From Saccharothrix deserti (GTDB lineage: Bacteria; Actinomycetota; Actinomycetes; Mycobacteriales; Pseudonocardiaceae): a stretch of DNA of 64,000 nucleotides. Both the position numbers and the translations under genes were made by a program. The stretch covers positions 368,842-432,841 of the forward strand of contig NZ_ML775960.1 of assembly GCF_009769385.1 (NCBI RefSeq). The letters run 5' to 3'. Positions 8,772 through 16,553 of this stretch are shown in pieces; positions within the stretch are counted from its first letter, which is position 1; every line of letters starts with the position of its first letter. The notes beneath the pieces were generated by a model that was not told the DNA's origin, ran no database searches, and saw nothing but the letters and a program-made list of their open reading frames with translations.

Positions 8772-9722
8772 ATGATCCCCCGAAACCACCCGTTCTCCCG
8801 GGTCCTGCGGCGCGCGGCCGTGCCGCTGCTGACGCTGGGACTGCTGGTCGGCTCCGTCACGCCGGCCACCGCAACCGGCACCGCCACCAGACCGGACCAG
8901 GTCATCGTGCTGCCGGGCGCCACGTCCGCCGAGGGCATCGCCGCCGGCATCGGGTCGACCTTCTACGCCGGTGACCTCTTCACCGGCGACATCTTCCGCG
9001 GTGACATCCGACGCGGCACCGCGACGCTGTTCATCGACGCACCCGACGGTCGGATGGCGGCCGGGATGAAGGTCGACGTGCGGCACGGCCTGCTCTTCGT
9101 CGCCGGCGGACCGACCGGCCAGGCATACGTCTACAACATCCACACCCGCGCGCCCGTCGCCACCCTCCAGCTCACCGCCGCCGGCCTCATCAACGACGTG
9201 GTCATCACCCGCCGCGGCGCCTGGTTCACCGACTCCACGCAGGCGAAGCTCTTCTTCGTGCCGATCGCCGTGCACGGCGCGCTGGGGGCGGTCCACACGC
9301 TCGACCTCACCGGCCCGGCCGCCGACATCAGCGGCGACTTCAACCTCAACGGGATCCAGGCCACCGCCGGCGGCCGGACCCTGATCGTCGCCCACACCGC
9401 GAACGCACGGCTCTACACCGTCGACCCCGCCACCGGTGCCTCCGCGCTCATCGAGGGTGTCGAGGTGCCCAACGTCGACGGCATCGTGCTCCAGGGCCGG
9501 CGGCTGTGGGCGGTGCGGAACTTCGACAACCGGATCGACCGCTTCCAGCTGAGCGGTGACCTGGGTCACGGCACGCTGGAGAAGGTGATCACCAGTCCGT
9601 TCTTCGGCGTCCCGGCCACGGCGGCGTTGTTCGGCAGCCGGCTCGCCGCGGTGAACGCGCACTTCGACACCGGTTTCCCGCCCACCTCACCCACTTACGA
9701 AGTGGTCGTCGTCGACGCCTGA
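8772..9722 (+). CDS. secreted SMP-30/NHL-type beta-propeller protein
   Basis: A 316-aa exported protein. Residues 1-35 form a signal peptide: RRAAVPLLTLGLLVG core, then small residues up to about TATATG. The mature part is a chain of repeating beta-strand blades, for example VDVRHGLLFVAGG, VFTDST-like segments and GIVLQGRRLWAVRNFDNRI, typical of the SMP-30/gluconolactonase-like fold. Close homologues in actinobacteria are often labelled 'superoxide dismutase', but no metal-binding motif of that enzyme is present, so that label should not be used. The start at ATG 8772 has AGGAG nine bases upstream. A perfect 13-bp hairpin follows the stop. Substrate and role are unknown. Confidence 0.8.
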   Translation: MIPRNHPFSRVLRRAAVPLLTLGLLVGSVTPATATGTATRPDQVIVLPGATSAEGIAAGIGSTFYAGDLFTGDIFRGDIRRGTATLFIDAPDGRMAAGMKVDVRHGLLFVAGGPTGQAYVYNIHTRAPVATLQLTAAGLINDVVITRRGAWFTDSTQAKLFFVPIAVHGALGAVHTLDLTGPAADISGDFNLNGIQATAGGRTLIVAHTANARLYTVDPATGASALIEGVEVPNVDGIVLQGRRLWAVRNFDNRIDRFQLSGDLGHGTLEKVITSPFFGVPATAALFGSRLAAVNAHFDTGFPPTSPTYEVVVVDA

Positions 9723-9761
9723 CCAGCGTCGTGCGGGCAGACCCGTCGGCCGTTGAACCGG

Positions 9762-9798
9762 GAGCTGCCCGGTCACCCCGAGGGCGACCGGGCAGCTC
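9762..9798. terminator. bidirectional hairpin between the propeller gene and glyS
   Basis: GAGCTGCCCGGTC (9762-9774) pairs perfectly with GACCGGGCAGCTC (9786-9798) around an 11-base loop. It lies in the 111-base gap between two convergent genes, so it can terminate both. No U-tract follows on either strand. Confidence 0.75.
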
Positions 9799-9833
9799 GA
9801 CGTCCACCGGTGAATCCGTCGCGGACCGTGTGC

Positions 9834-11219
9834 TCAGGCGCCGATCAGGCGGGCCGCCAGGTAGCCCTCGAGCTGGTCCATCGACACGCGCTCCTGCGAC
9901 ATCGTGTCCCGCTCCCGCACCGTCACCGCGTGGTCGGTGAGGGTGTCGAAGTCGACCGTCACGCAGAACGGCGTGCCGATCTCGTCCTGCCTGCGGTAGC
10001 GGCGGCCGATGGCGCCCGCGTCGTCGAACTCGATGTTCCAGTGCTTGCGCAGGGAGTTGGCCAGGTCCTTCGCCTTCGGCGACAGGTCGGCGTTGCGCGA
10101 CAGCGGCAGCACCGCGGCCTTGACCGGGGCCAGCCTGCGGTCCAGGCGCAGCACGACCCGCTTGTCCACGCCGCCCTTGGCGTTCGGCGCCTCGTCCTCG
10201 GTGTAGGCCTCCAGCAGGAACGCCATCATCGGCCGGCCGACACCCGCGGCGGGCTCGATCACGAACGGCCGGTAGCGCGAGTTGGTGGCCTGGTCGAAGT
10301 ACGACAGGTCGACGCCCGAGTGGTTCGAGTGCGTGTTCAGGTCGAAATCGGTGCGGTTCGCGATGCCTTCCAGCTCGCCCCACTCCTGACCGCCGAACTG
10401 GAAGCGGTACTCGATGTCGACGGTGCGCTTCGAGTAGTGCGAGAGCTTTTCCTTCGGGTGCTCGTAATGCCGCAGGTTCTCCTTGGAGATGCCCAGCTCG
10501 GTGTACCAGCGCGAGCGCTCGTCGATCCAGTACTGGTGCCATTCCTCGTCGGTGCCCGGCTCGACGAAGAACTCCATCTCCATCTGCTCGAACTCGCGCG
10601 TGCGGAAGATGAAGTTGCCCGGCGTGATCTCGTTGCGGAAGCTCTTGCCGATCTGGCCGATGCCGAACGGCGGCTTGCGACGCGACGTGGTCTGCACGTT
10701 CAGGAAGTTCGTGAAGATGCCCTGCGCGGTCTCCGGGCGCAGGTAGTGCAGGCCCTCGTCGGTCTCGACCGGGCCGAGGTGGGTCTTGAGCAGGCCGTTG
10801 AACATCTTCGGCTCGGTGTACTGACCGCGGGTGCCGCAGTTCGGGCACGGCACGTCGGAGACGTCACCCTCGGCGACGTCCTTGCCGGTGCGCTCGGCGT
10901 ACTCCTCGACCAACGTGTCCTGCCGGAACCGCTTGTGGCACGAGTTGCACTCGATCAGCGGGTCGACGAACGCCTCGACGTGACCGGACGCCACCCACAC
11001 CTCGCGCGGCAGGATCACCGACGAGTCCAGGCCGACGACGTCCTCACGGCCCCGCACCATGTAGTTCCACCACTGGCGCTTGATGTTGTCCTTCAGCTCG
11101 ACACCGAGCGGACCGTAGTCCCAGGCCGACCTTGTGCCGCCGTAGATCTCGCCGCACGGGTACACGAACCCGCGACGCTTGCACAGGCTGACGACGGTCT
11201 CGATGCGATCGGCTGCCAC
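9834..11219 (-). CDS. glyS: glycyl-tRNA synthetase
   Basis: Class II aminoacyl-tRNA synthetase of the dimeric bacterial/eukaryotic type, charging tRNA-Gly. The 461-aa length fits actinobacterial GlyRS. Signatures are [15 protein letters not shown] near the N-terminus, [11 protein letters not shown], the motif 2 region [20 protein letters not shown], and the anticodon-binding domain in the last 100 residues. Two cysteine pairs (CNSC and CPNC) suggest a zinc knuckle in the insertion. GTG 11219 is chosen because GGAG lies five bases upstream; an in-frame GTG at 11225 would add two residues. It is a single housekeeping gene, with the zinc-regulator pair downstream in the same relative order as in mycobacteria. 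Confidence 0.96.
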   Translation of the reverse strand: MAADRIETVVSLCKRRGFVYPCGEIYGGTRSAWDYGPLGVELKDNIKRQWWNYMVRGREDVVGLDSSVILPREVWVASGHVEAFVDPLIECNSCHKRFRQDTLVEEYAERTGKDVAEGDVSDVPCPNCGTRGQYTEPKMFNGLLKTHLGPVETDEGLHYLRPETAQGIFTNFLNVQTTSRRKPPFGIGQIGKSFRNEITPGNFIFRTREFEQMEMEFFVEPGTDEEWHQYWIDERSRWYTELGISKENLRHYEHPKEKLSHYSKRTVDIEYRFQFGGQEWGELEGIANRTDFDLNTHSNHSGVDLSYFDQATNSRYRPFVIEPAAGVGRPMMAFLLEAYTEDEAPNAKGGVDKRVVLRLDRRLAPVKAAVLPLSRNADLSPKAKDLANSLRKHWNIEFDDAGAIGRRYRRQDEIGTPFCVTVDFDTLTDHAVTVRERDTMSQERVSMDQLEGYLAARLIGA

Positions 11220-11331
11220 GGACACTCCATCGGGAGATGCAGAAAGGGATGGTAAACGGGCTTGCCAGGGTAGTCCTTGCGGTCGGGCCGCCATCGGGCG
11301 ACCACGGCACACCTGTGCTTACGCTGCCGGG

Positions 11332-11421
11332 ATGGCGGACAAGTCGCGCGTGATGTGGGACTTCGCCGACCTGACGGCGACCGAGGGACGCCTGCGGGCC
11401 GTGAGCGCCTGCGGGCCGTGA
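11332..11421 (+). pseudogene. 29-codon 5' gene remnant
   Basis: ATG 11332 opens MADKSRVMWDFADLTATEGR and stops after 29 codons. The beginning looks like the start of a real protein, resembling tetratricopeptide proteins that begin with such a phrase; that comparison is from memory. A TACGCT -10-like hexamer lies about 10 bases upstream. The end falls in a perfect 17-bp tandem duplication (11389-11405 and 11406-11422). The downstream sequence is occupied by the antisense ABM gene, so the rest of the original gene appears deleted. A genuine small peptide cannot be ruled out. Confidence 0.35.
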
Positions 11422-11422
11422 G
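11389..11422. repeat. 17-bp perfect tandem duplication
   Basis: CGCCTGCGGGCCGTGAG occurs twice without a spacer. The unit length is not a multiple of three, so it shifts the frame of the small open frame it lies in. It looks like a slippage product. Confidence 0.8.
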
Positions 11423-11434
11423 TTGTCGCCGGAA

Positions 11435-11815
11435 CTAGCGCGGGGTGGTCGGGCCGGCGGCCTCACCCAGGCGGACGGTGCCGGCGTCGTGGGCCAGCAG
11501 GCTCACCTCGCGGCGAACGGCTCCGTCCACCGCGACCAGCAGCGGCTCGTAGGCGGCCGGTTCGTCGGTGTTCGCCTCCGACAGGAGCGGGATGACGTGC
11601 TCGCGCACCTCAAACGGCGACATCGCCCTCCGGTACGCCACCACCGAGTCGAACTCGACCGTCAGCACGAACCGGTCCGCCTCGTCGGTCGACCGGGACA
11701 GCTGGGCCCGCCGACAACCGGGCTGGGCCGTGAGCAGCACCAACGCCCGGTCGACACGCTCGGTGAACGCCTCGACACCACTTTCCGCCACGGTGAAGCG
11801 GCACACGAGCAGCAC
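11435..11815 (-). CDS. antibiotic biosynthesis monooxygenase (ABM) domain protein
   Basis: A 126-aa protein with the ABM ferredoxin-like fold pattern. The first strand LLVCRFTV is followed by a helix (GVEAFTERVDRALVLLTAQP), the strand pair GCRRAQLSRSTDEADRFVL, and VEFDSVVAYRRAMSPFEVRE. ABM domains are found in small cofactor-free monooxygenases and haem-degrading enzymes, but many are uncharacterised. GTG 11815 is chosen because homologues begin at this strand; the open frame upstream is low-complexity Pro/Arg/Ala. It starts only 14 bases from a divergent small membrane protein gene, so both mRNAs are probably leaderless or nearly so. Confidence 0.72.
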   Translation of the reverse strand: MLLVCRFTVAESGVEAFTERVDRALVLLTAQPGCRRAQLSRSTDEADRFVLTVEFDSVVAYRRAMSPFEVREHVIPLLSEANTDEPAAYEPLLVAVDGAVRREVSLLAHDAGTVRLGEAAGPTTPR

Positions 11816-11829
11816 GGTGCAAGGATGCC

Positions 11830-12099
11830 ATGGTGGCTGGTGACTCGAAGCGGACCCTGATCCCCGGTGCTGGACCGCTCTCGCGGGTGCCCGCGCCGGC
11901 GGCGTTCCTGCTGGTCCTCGCGCTGTTCGGGCTGGGCGTGTGGTTGCAGGGCACGGTGGGCGCCCTGCTGCTGGGCCTGTTGGTGCTCGGTGTGGCGGCA
12001 CTTCTGGCGACAACCTGGCCCCTGCTCACCCCGAGCGCGCGCCTCCTGAGGGTGCTCGTACTCGCCGTGTTGGTGCTCATCACGGTGTCCGTGCTCTAG
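11830..12099 (+). CDS. small three-helix membrane protein (DUF6703-like)
   Basis: An 89-aa protein made almost wholly of membrane segments: about 20-38 (APAAFLLVLALFGLGVWL), 41-62 and 69-88. It starts with a short basic segment, DSKRTLIPGAGPLSRVP, the form seen in small actinobacterial proteins encoded near glyS. No catalytic residue is apparent. It lies divergently from the ABM gene and upstream of the zinc regulator pair. Function unknown. Confidence 0.65.
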   Translation: MVAGDSKRTLIPGAGPLSRVPAPAAFLLVLALFGLGVWLQGTVGALLLGLLVLGVAALLATTWPLLTPSARLLRVLVLAVLVLITVSVL

Positions 12100-12112
12100 C
12101 GCCGTAGTATCG

Positions 12113-12132
12113 GTGGTGAAAATCCATACCAC
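12113..12132 (+). promoter_or_regulatory. candidate operator of the smtB-like/zur operon
   Basis: GTGGT (12113-12117) and ACCAC (12128-12132) form an inverted repeat around GAAAATCCAT, just ahead of the arsR-family start. The overlapping TGAAAATCCATACCA matches the mycobacterial Zur box TGAAAATCATTTTCA at 11 of 15 positions, including the first eight. The site could bind SmtB, Zur or both. This is a pattern match only. Confidence 0.4.
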
Positions 12133-12144
12133 GTGGGAGGCGCC

Positions 12145-12546
12145 GTGACGGTCGGAGTGCGGGGCGAGCACGTGCACTCCCCGGAACGCCACGTACCCCC
12201 GCCCGCGCCGCCGAAGCCGACCCGGACCCTGTCCGCGGCCGGTGAGCTGCTGCGTGCGCTCGCCGCGCCGGTGCGGATCGCGATCGTGCTGCAACTGCGC
12301 GAGGCGGACCGGTGCGTGCACGAGCTGGTCGAGGCGCTGGGCGTGGCCCAGCCGCTGATCAGCCAGCACCTGCGGGTGCTCAAGGCCGCGGGCGTGGTGC
12401 ACGGCGAGCGGCACGGCCGCGAGGTCGTCTACCGGCTCGTCGACGAGCACTTGGCGCACATCGTGGTGGACGCGGTCACTCACGTGGACGAGGGGCCGCG
12501 TGGTATCAACCAGACCGACCGGACCCCCCGGACGGAGGAGATGTGA
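12145..12546 (+). CDS. ArsR/SmtB family metal-sensing repressor
   Basis: A 133-aa winged-helix repressor. After a histidine-containing N-terminal tail (EHVHSPERH), residues 35-115 form the ArsR domain, with ELLRALAAPVRIAIVLQL, the recognition helix region AQPLISQHLRVLKAAGVV and the wing ERHGREVVYRL. It is the positional counterpart of mycobacterial SmtB (Rv2358), a zinc-responsive repressor that controls zur expression. GTG 12145 is chosen because GGGAGG lies four bases upstream. Its stop overlaps the zur start by four bases, so the two are co-translated. Zinc as ligand is inferred from context and from the C-terminal helix HLAHIVVDAVTH, which fits the alpha-5 zinc site of SmtB. Confidence 0.88.
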   Translation: MTVGVRGEHVHSPERHVPPPAPPKPTRTLSAAGELLRALAAPVRIAIVLQLREADRCVHELVEALGVAQPLISQHLRVLKAAGVVHGERHGREVVYRLVDEHLAHIVVDAVTHVDEGPRGINQTDRTPRTEEM

Positions 12547-12974
12547 CCACTAGCGAGCGCCCGACCACCGCGGTGCCAGGGCTGCGTTCGACCAAGCAGC
12601 GCACCGCCGTGTCCAAGCTGCTCGACTCGCTCGACGAGTTCCGCTCGGCCCAGGAGCTGCACGAGGAGCTGCGCAAGCGCGGCGAGGGCATCGGCCTGAC
12701 CACGGTCTACCGCACGCTCCAGTCGCTGGCCGACGCCGGCGAGGTGGACGTGCTGCGCACCGACACCGGTGAGGCGATCTACCGCCGCTGCTCGCAGCAC
12801 CACCATCACCACCTGGTGTGCCGCAGCTGCGGCCGCACGGTGGAGGTCGAGGGCCCGGCCGTGGAGAAGTGGGCCGACCGGATCGCGGCGGAGAACGGGT
12901 TCGTCGAGGTCAGCCACACCGTGGAGATCTTCGGCACGTGCCAGGACTGCTCCGGCAAGGTTCAGCCCTCGTAG
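12543..12974 (+). CDS. zur: Zur, Fur-family zinc uptake regulator
   Basis: A 143-aa Fur-family repressor. The N-terminal winged helix spans 14-80 (RSTKQRTAVSKLLDSLDEF and GLTTVYRTLQSLADAGEV). The metal region has five consecutive histidines (86-90), the structural zinc cysteines C93/C96 and C133/C136, and His125. It follows the SmtB-like gene with a 4-base GTGA overlap, as in mycobacteria where SmtB and Zur form one operon. Zur represses zinc uptake and zinc-independent ribosomal protein genes when zinc is sufficient. Its 3' end overlaps the convergent TIGR03943 gene by 13 bases. Confidence 0.93.
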   Translation: MTTSERPTTAVPGLRSTKQRTAVSKLLDSLDEFRSAQELHEELRKRGEGIGLTTVYRTLQSLADAGEVDVLRTDTGEAIYRRCSQHHHHHLVCRSCGRTVEVEGPAVEKWADRIAAENGFVEVSHTVEIFGTCQDCSGKVQPS

Positions 12975-13696
12975 GTGTCCTCCGGCGTGACGATCGGCAC
13001 GACCTGCGAGACGGTGAACGTCGGCACGAACGCGGTCTCCTTGGTCGCCGAGCCGGGCACCACCCGGCCGGTGGCCTCGATCCACTGGTCGGTCGGCAGC
13101 GCGTCGAAGTTCTGACCCACCATCTTCGCCTTGACCGGCGAGGCGTCGGCGGCGCAGCACGAGATGGTCAGCCGGGCGACGAACACGTCACCGTCCTTGC
13201 GCACCACGAACCCGGTGAGCTTGACCGTGCGGTCGTTCAGCGAGCCGGAGTCGTCCCACGCGGTGCGGGTGACGAACTCGCCGATGCTGAGCGGGACGAC
13301 CTCGTCGGACGGCAGCGCCGCGAACCCGTTCGACGCGTTGGCCTCCTGGGCGGCGTTGCGGTCGGACCGGTTGACCGTGTCCGCGCCGAGCGCCGGCGGG
13401 CTGATCAGGAACACCGCGAGCACCGGCAGCAGGAGCATCCACGGGCTGCGCGACGTGCCGTGCTCGTGCCCGGCGTGCTCGATCGCGCTGTGCTCGACCC
13501 CGTTGGGGTCCCCCTGGCCGCCGCGGATGTCGCGCACGATCGACACCAGGGCCAGCACGACCATGGTGGCGCCGGTGACGACCAGCCACGGCTGCAACGA
13601 CTCCTTGACGTACCGCAGGTACGTGCCGGTCAGCGCCAGCTTCAGCAGCGCGCCGCCGAGCAGGACCAACAGGATGTTCTGGGTCTCGCGCCTCAC
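12962..13696 (-). CDS. TIGR03943 family membrane protein
   Basis: A 244-aa protein with two N-terminal hydrophobic segments (about 6-25 and 35-52), a third around 86-105 (MLLLPVLAVFLISPPALG), and an extracytoplasmic C-terminal domain with LTGFVVRKDGDVFVARLTI and SCCAADASPVK. This is the arrangement of TIGR03943, a family regularly paired with a DUF318-type permease and often next to Zur. The GTG start overlaps the permease stop by four bases. A histidine cluster (HSAIEHAGHEHG) in the loop before the third helix could bind metal. The pair is predicted to move a metal or metal complex, possibly under zinc control; this is inference. Confidence 0.8.
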   Translation of the reverse strand: MRRETQNILLVLLGGALLKLALTGTYLRYVKESLQPWLVVTGATMVVLALVSIVRDIRGGQGDPNGVEHSAIEHAGHEHGTSRSPWMLLLPVLAVFLISPPALGADTVNRSDRNAAQEANASNGFAALPSDEVVPLSIGEFVTRTAWDDSGSLNDRTVKLTGFVVRKDGDVFVARLTISCCAADASPVKAKMVGQNFDALPTDQWIEATGRVVPGSATKETAFVPTFTVSQVVPIVTPEDTYEG

Positions 13697-14703
13697 AGGA
13701 ACACCGCTCCCGCCGCCAGTGCGGACGCGATCGCCACCACGAACGTGGCCGGGGCGAAGCGCGCCGCGAACTTTTTGCCGAACGCGCCCGCCTGCAGCGC
13801 GATGAGCTTGACGTCGACCGCCGGGCCGACCACCAGGAACACCAGCCGCGGCAGCAGCGGCAGCGCCGACATCGAGGCCGCGACGAACGCGTCGGCCTCG
13901 CTGCACAGCGCCAGCACCACGGCCAGCAGCGACAGCACCACCACGGCCAGCACGATCTGGCCGCCCAGCGTCTCCAGCCACGCCTGCGGCACGAGGACGT
14001 TGAACGCCGCCGCGAACACGCCGCCGAGCACGAGGAACCCGCCCGCGTCGACCAGGTCGTGCCGCGCGGTCTCGGCGAACACCACCCAGCGGGACGTGCC
14101 GTCGTGGTCGGGCAGCCGGCGCAGCGCGCGTTCGGCGATCCACTCGGCCTTGCCGAACCGGGTCCACAGCCAGCCCATGACGATGGCGGTGAGCAGCGCC
14201 CCGACGAACCGGGCGGGCACCATCATCGGCGCGTTGGGGAACGCCACCGCCGTGGCGACCAGCACGATCGGGTTCACCGCGGGTGCGGCGAGCAGGAACG
14301 TCAGCGCCACGGCGGGTGCGACGCCCTGCTGCATCAGGCGGCGGGAGACGGGCACGGACGCGCACTCGCAGCCCGGCAACGCCACCCCGGCGACGCCCGC
14401 GACGGGCACCGCCAGCGCGGTCCTCTTCGGCAACGCCCGGCGCAGCGCGCTGGCCGGGATGAACGCCGCGATCGCGCCGCTGATCAGGACACCGAGCACG
14501 AGGAACGGCAGTGCCTGCACGCAGACCGCGACGAACACCGTGGACGCGGTACGCAGGACCGGCACGTCGAGCACGCCGACCAACCAGTCCTGCAACACCA
14601 GCGCCAGCACGAGCAGCACGCAGAGCACTTCGAGCGAAGTGATCTTCCAGCGCGGCGGCGTGGGGCGCGGGCGTGATCCGCGGATCTCGCCAGTGATTGT
14701 CAC
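13693..14703 (-). CDS. DUF318/YraQ-type permease
   Basis: A 336-aa permease with about eight membrane helices. It carries the family's twin motifs: LPGCECASVPVSRRLMQQG (residues about 110-128) with the following FLLAAPAVNPIVL, and a second repeat at LCSEADAFVAASM and FLVVGPAVDVKLIAL. Related permeases export arsenicals (ArsP) or unknown substrates. The cysteine pair CEC and the Zur neighbourhood suggest metal or metalloid transport. The start is GTG 14703, directly followed by TIGR03943. A 14-bp palindrome lies 37 bases upstream. Confidence 0.83.
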   Translation of the reverse strand: MTITGEIRGSRPRPTPPRWKITSLEVLCVLLVLALVLQDWLVGVLDVPVLRTASTVFVAVCVQALPFLVLGVLISGAIAAFIPASALRRALPKRTALAVPVAGVAGVALPGCECASVPVSRRLMQQGVAPAVALTFLLAAPAVNPIVLVATAVAFPNAPMMVPARFVGALLTAIVMGWLWTRFGKAEWIAERALRRLPDHDGTSRWVVFAETARHDLVDAGGFLVLGGVFAAAFNVLVPQAWLETLGGQIVLAVVVLSLLAVVLALCSEADAFVAASMSALPLLPRLVFLVVGPAVDVKLIALQAGAFGKKFAARFAPATFVVAIASALAAGAVFL

Positions 14704-14739
14704 TTCCGAGATGATGCCAGACCACCCGCCCGCACCTCA

Positions 14740-14753
14740 CCGACGTACGTCGG
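14740..14753 (-). promoter_or_regulatory. 14-bp palindrome upstream of the permease pair
   Basis: CCGACGTACGTCGG is a perfect palindrome 37 bases ahead of the permease start. It does not resemble the AT-rich Zur box. It may be an operator for another regulator. Confidence 0.35.
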
Positions 14754-14850
14754 GTTTTCCGCCACACTCCAGGACCGAGACCACCACCGTCACCCGGCCG
14801 ACGCCTGCGAGCCCGACCGAGAATCCCGACCGAGATCTGACCACGCTTCG

Positions 14851-14880
14851 CAGGGGTCCTCGCCAGGGGACCCCTGTCTT
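14851..14880. terminator. hairpin with T-rich tail between divergent-facing units
   Basis: CAGGGGTCC (14851-14859) pairs with GGACCCCTG (14868-14876) around an 8-base loop, and TCTTTATT follows on the + strand. It lies downstream of the minus-strand gene ending at 14973, whose transcript it probably ends, although the T-rich side is on the opposite strand. The rest of the 269-base gap shows only the palindrome at 14740. Confidence 0.5.
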
Positions 14881-14972
14881 TATTCTGCCGGTGGGGTCCG
14901 ACAAATTCGCGACGTCGGCCCCTGCCTGTGGACAACTGCGAAAGCGCCGGCCGGAGACGACCCCCGACGCCG

Positions 14973-15245
14973 CTACTCGGTCTCTTCTTCCTCGTCACGC
15001 AGCTCGGCGATGGTCGCCAGGACGTCCGCCGCCTCCGTCACCGGCAACAGCGGTTCGACGACCGCCGTAACGCCGCGACTGGCGGTGAGCACCTCCTCGG
15101 CCAGCTTCACCGCGTCGTCCCGCTCGTAAGGGCCGCACACGAACGAAGCCCACTCCTCCCCCGCCGACGCCTCGAACGTGACGGCCCAGGGCAGGCCCTC
15201 CACGTCCGTCTCGTCGTCGGGCTCGTACACGATCACACCAGCCAT
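14973..15245 (-). CDS. hypothetical protein, last gene of the uppS operon
   Basis: A 90-aa acidic soluble protein beginning [17 protein letters not shown] and ending in a glutamate run (LRDEEEETE). The pattern WAVTFEASAGEEWASFVCGPYERDDAVKL reads as strands followed by a helix, but no family is recognised. Its ATG shares one base with the stop of the preceding gene, so it is translationally coupled. The tight packing suggests a role linked to its neighbours; none can be stated. Confidence 0.7.
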   Translation of the reverse strand: MAGVIVYEPDDETDVEGLPWAVTFEASAGEEWASFVCGPYERDDAVKLAEEVLTASRGVTAVVEPLLPVTEAADVLATIAELRDEEEETE

Positions 15246-15673
15246 CAGGCACCGTCCCCGGTTCCGGCCAGCAGCTCGTTGCGCAGCTGCGAGGCAGTGG
15301 ACACGACCAACATCAGCAGCGTGCTCAACGGTTCCGGCTTGAGCCCTTCGGCCGGGAACGCGTAGCGCAACGTCACATCCATCCCACGCTCGGTGCGGAC
15401 CACGCCGAGCGTGCCGAACAGGCCCTGCCCGGCGCGCTCGGCGGCGGACACCGCCAGGTTCCGGTCGTCCGGCAGGTCCCACGCCACCACGCAGGTCAGG
15501 CTGAGCACGGTCAGGCCCTCGGCCAGCCGCATCGCCTGCACCGCGCACGGCACTTCCGCGTGCTGGAAGCTCAGCGCGCCGTCGTCGTCGACGTGCACGT
15601 CGTGGAACATCTCCAACGCCTCACGGGCCGCGGTGAGCAGTTCCGCGGTCACCGCGGCGTCCTCGTCGGTCAC
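15245..15673 (-). CDS. YbjN-like hypothetical protein downstream of uppS
   Basis: A 142-aa protein with alternating helices and strands: [28 protein letters not shown], then [12 protein letters not shown] and [15 protein letters not shown]. It resembles the YbjN/type III chaperone-like fold used in many actinobacterial proteins of unknown function. It is the positional counterpart of Rv2360c in M. tuberculosis. The GTG start overlaps the uppS stop by four bases (GTGA at 15670-15673), and the next gene overlaps its own stop, so three genes form one coupled unit. Confidence 0.72.
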   Translation of the reverse strand: MTDEDAAVTAELLTAAREALEMFHDVHVDDDGALSFQHAEVPCAVQAMRLAEGLTVLSLTCVVAWDLPDDRNLAVSAAERAGQGLFGTLGVVRTERGMDVTLRYAFPAEGLKPEPLSTLLMLVVSTASQLRNELLAGTGDGA

Positions 15674-16491
15674 TCCGAATCCTCCACGTCGGGTTTGTCC
15701 ACGGCGCCACCGAAGCGCCGGTCGCGCATGGCGAACGCCTCACAGGCGCGCCACAGGTCCAGCCGGTTGAAATCCGGCCACAGGATGTCCTGGAACACCA
15801 GCTCCGCGTACGCCGACTGCCACAGCAGGAAGTTCGACGTGCGCTGCTCGCCGGACGGCCGGATGAACAGGTCCACGTCCGGCATGTCGGGCTGGTACAT
15901 GTACTTGGCGACGGTGCGCTCGTCCACCTTCTCCGGGTTGATCTTCCCGGCGGCGGCCAGCCTGGCGATCTCCCGCGCCGCGTCGCCGACCTCGGCTCGC
16001 CCGCCGTAGTTGATGCACATCGCGAGGTTCAGCACGTCGTTGTCCTTCGTGCGCTCCTCGGCGACCTCGAGCTCCTTGATGACGCTGCGCCACAGTCTCG
16101 GCCGGCGGCCCGCCCAGCGCACCCGCACACCGAGTTCGTCCAGCTCGTCGGTGCGGTGGTGGATCACGTCGCGGCTGAAGCCCATCAGGAAGCGGACCTC
16201 CTCCGGGCTGCGCCGCCAGTTCTCGGTGGAGAACGCGTACAGCGACAGCCACTTCACGCCCAGCTCGATGGCGCCCTTGGCCGCCTCGACCACGACGGCC
16301 TCGCCGCGCTTGTGCCCCTCGATGCGGGACAGGCCGCGCTGGTTGGCCCAGCGGCCGTTGCCGTCCATCACGATCGCGATGTGCTTGGGCACGAGGTCCG
16401 CGGGCAGCACCGGCGGCGTCGCGCCGGTCGGGTGCGGTTCCGGGGGTCGGGGAACGCGCTGGACGCGCTCAACCCGCCGTCGGCGGAGCAT
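15670..16491 (-). CDS. uppS: (di)trans,poly-cis-decaprenylcistransferase (undecaprenyl/decaprenyl diphosphate synthase)
   Basis: Cis-prenyltransferase that condenses isopentenyl diphosphate units into the long-chain polyprenyl diphosphate carrying cell wall precursors; 273 aa. The catalytic Asp43 lies in [11 protein letters not shown], followed by [23 protein letters not shown] and, near the C-terminus, [19 protein letters not shown]. It matches the position and family of mycobacterial Rv2361c, which makes decaprenyl diphosphate. The start is ATG 16491 with AGGACA upstream. It lies downstream of recO in the same direction and overlaps the next gene by four bases. Confidence 0.95.
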   Translation of the reverse strand: MLRRRRVERVQRVPRPPEPHPTGATPPVLPADLVPKHIAIVMDGNGRWANQRGLSRIEGHKRGEAVVVEAAKGAIELGVKWLSLYAFSTENWRRSPEEVRFLMGFSRDVIHHRTDELDELGVRVRWAGRRPRLWRSVIKELEVAEERTKDNDVLNLAMCINYGGRAEVGDAAREIARLAAAGKINPEKVDERTVAKYMYQPDMPDVDLFIRPSGEQRTSNFLLWQSAYAELVFQDILWPDFNRLDLWRACEAFAMRDRRFGGAVDKPDVEDSE

Positions 16492-16553
16492 GACTGTCCT
16501 CTCGGGTGACTGCGGGGGAGTTTTCGGGAGGGTGTTCGTGCGGCAGGCGGACT

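Noticed and set aside
8772-9722. Superoxide dismutase label for the secreted propeller
   Set aside because: No Cu/Zn, Fe/Mn or Ni superoxide dismutase motif exists in the sequence; the repeat pattern is a beta-propeller.
12962-14998. Reading the TIGR03943 gene as a 678-aa protein
   Set aside because: The upstream part of that frame overlaps the permease gene in another frame and has no protein character. GTG 13696, coupled to the permease stop, is the natural start.
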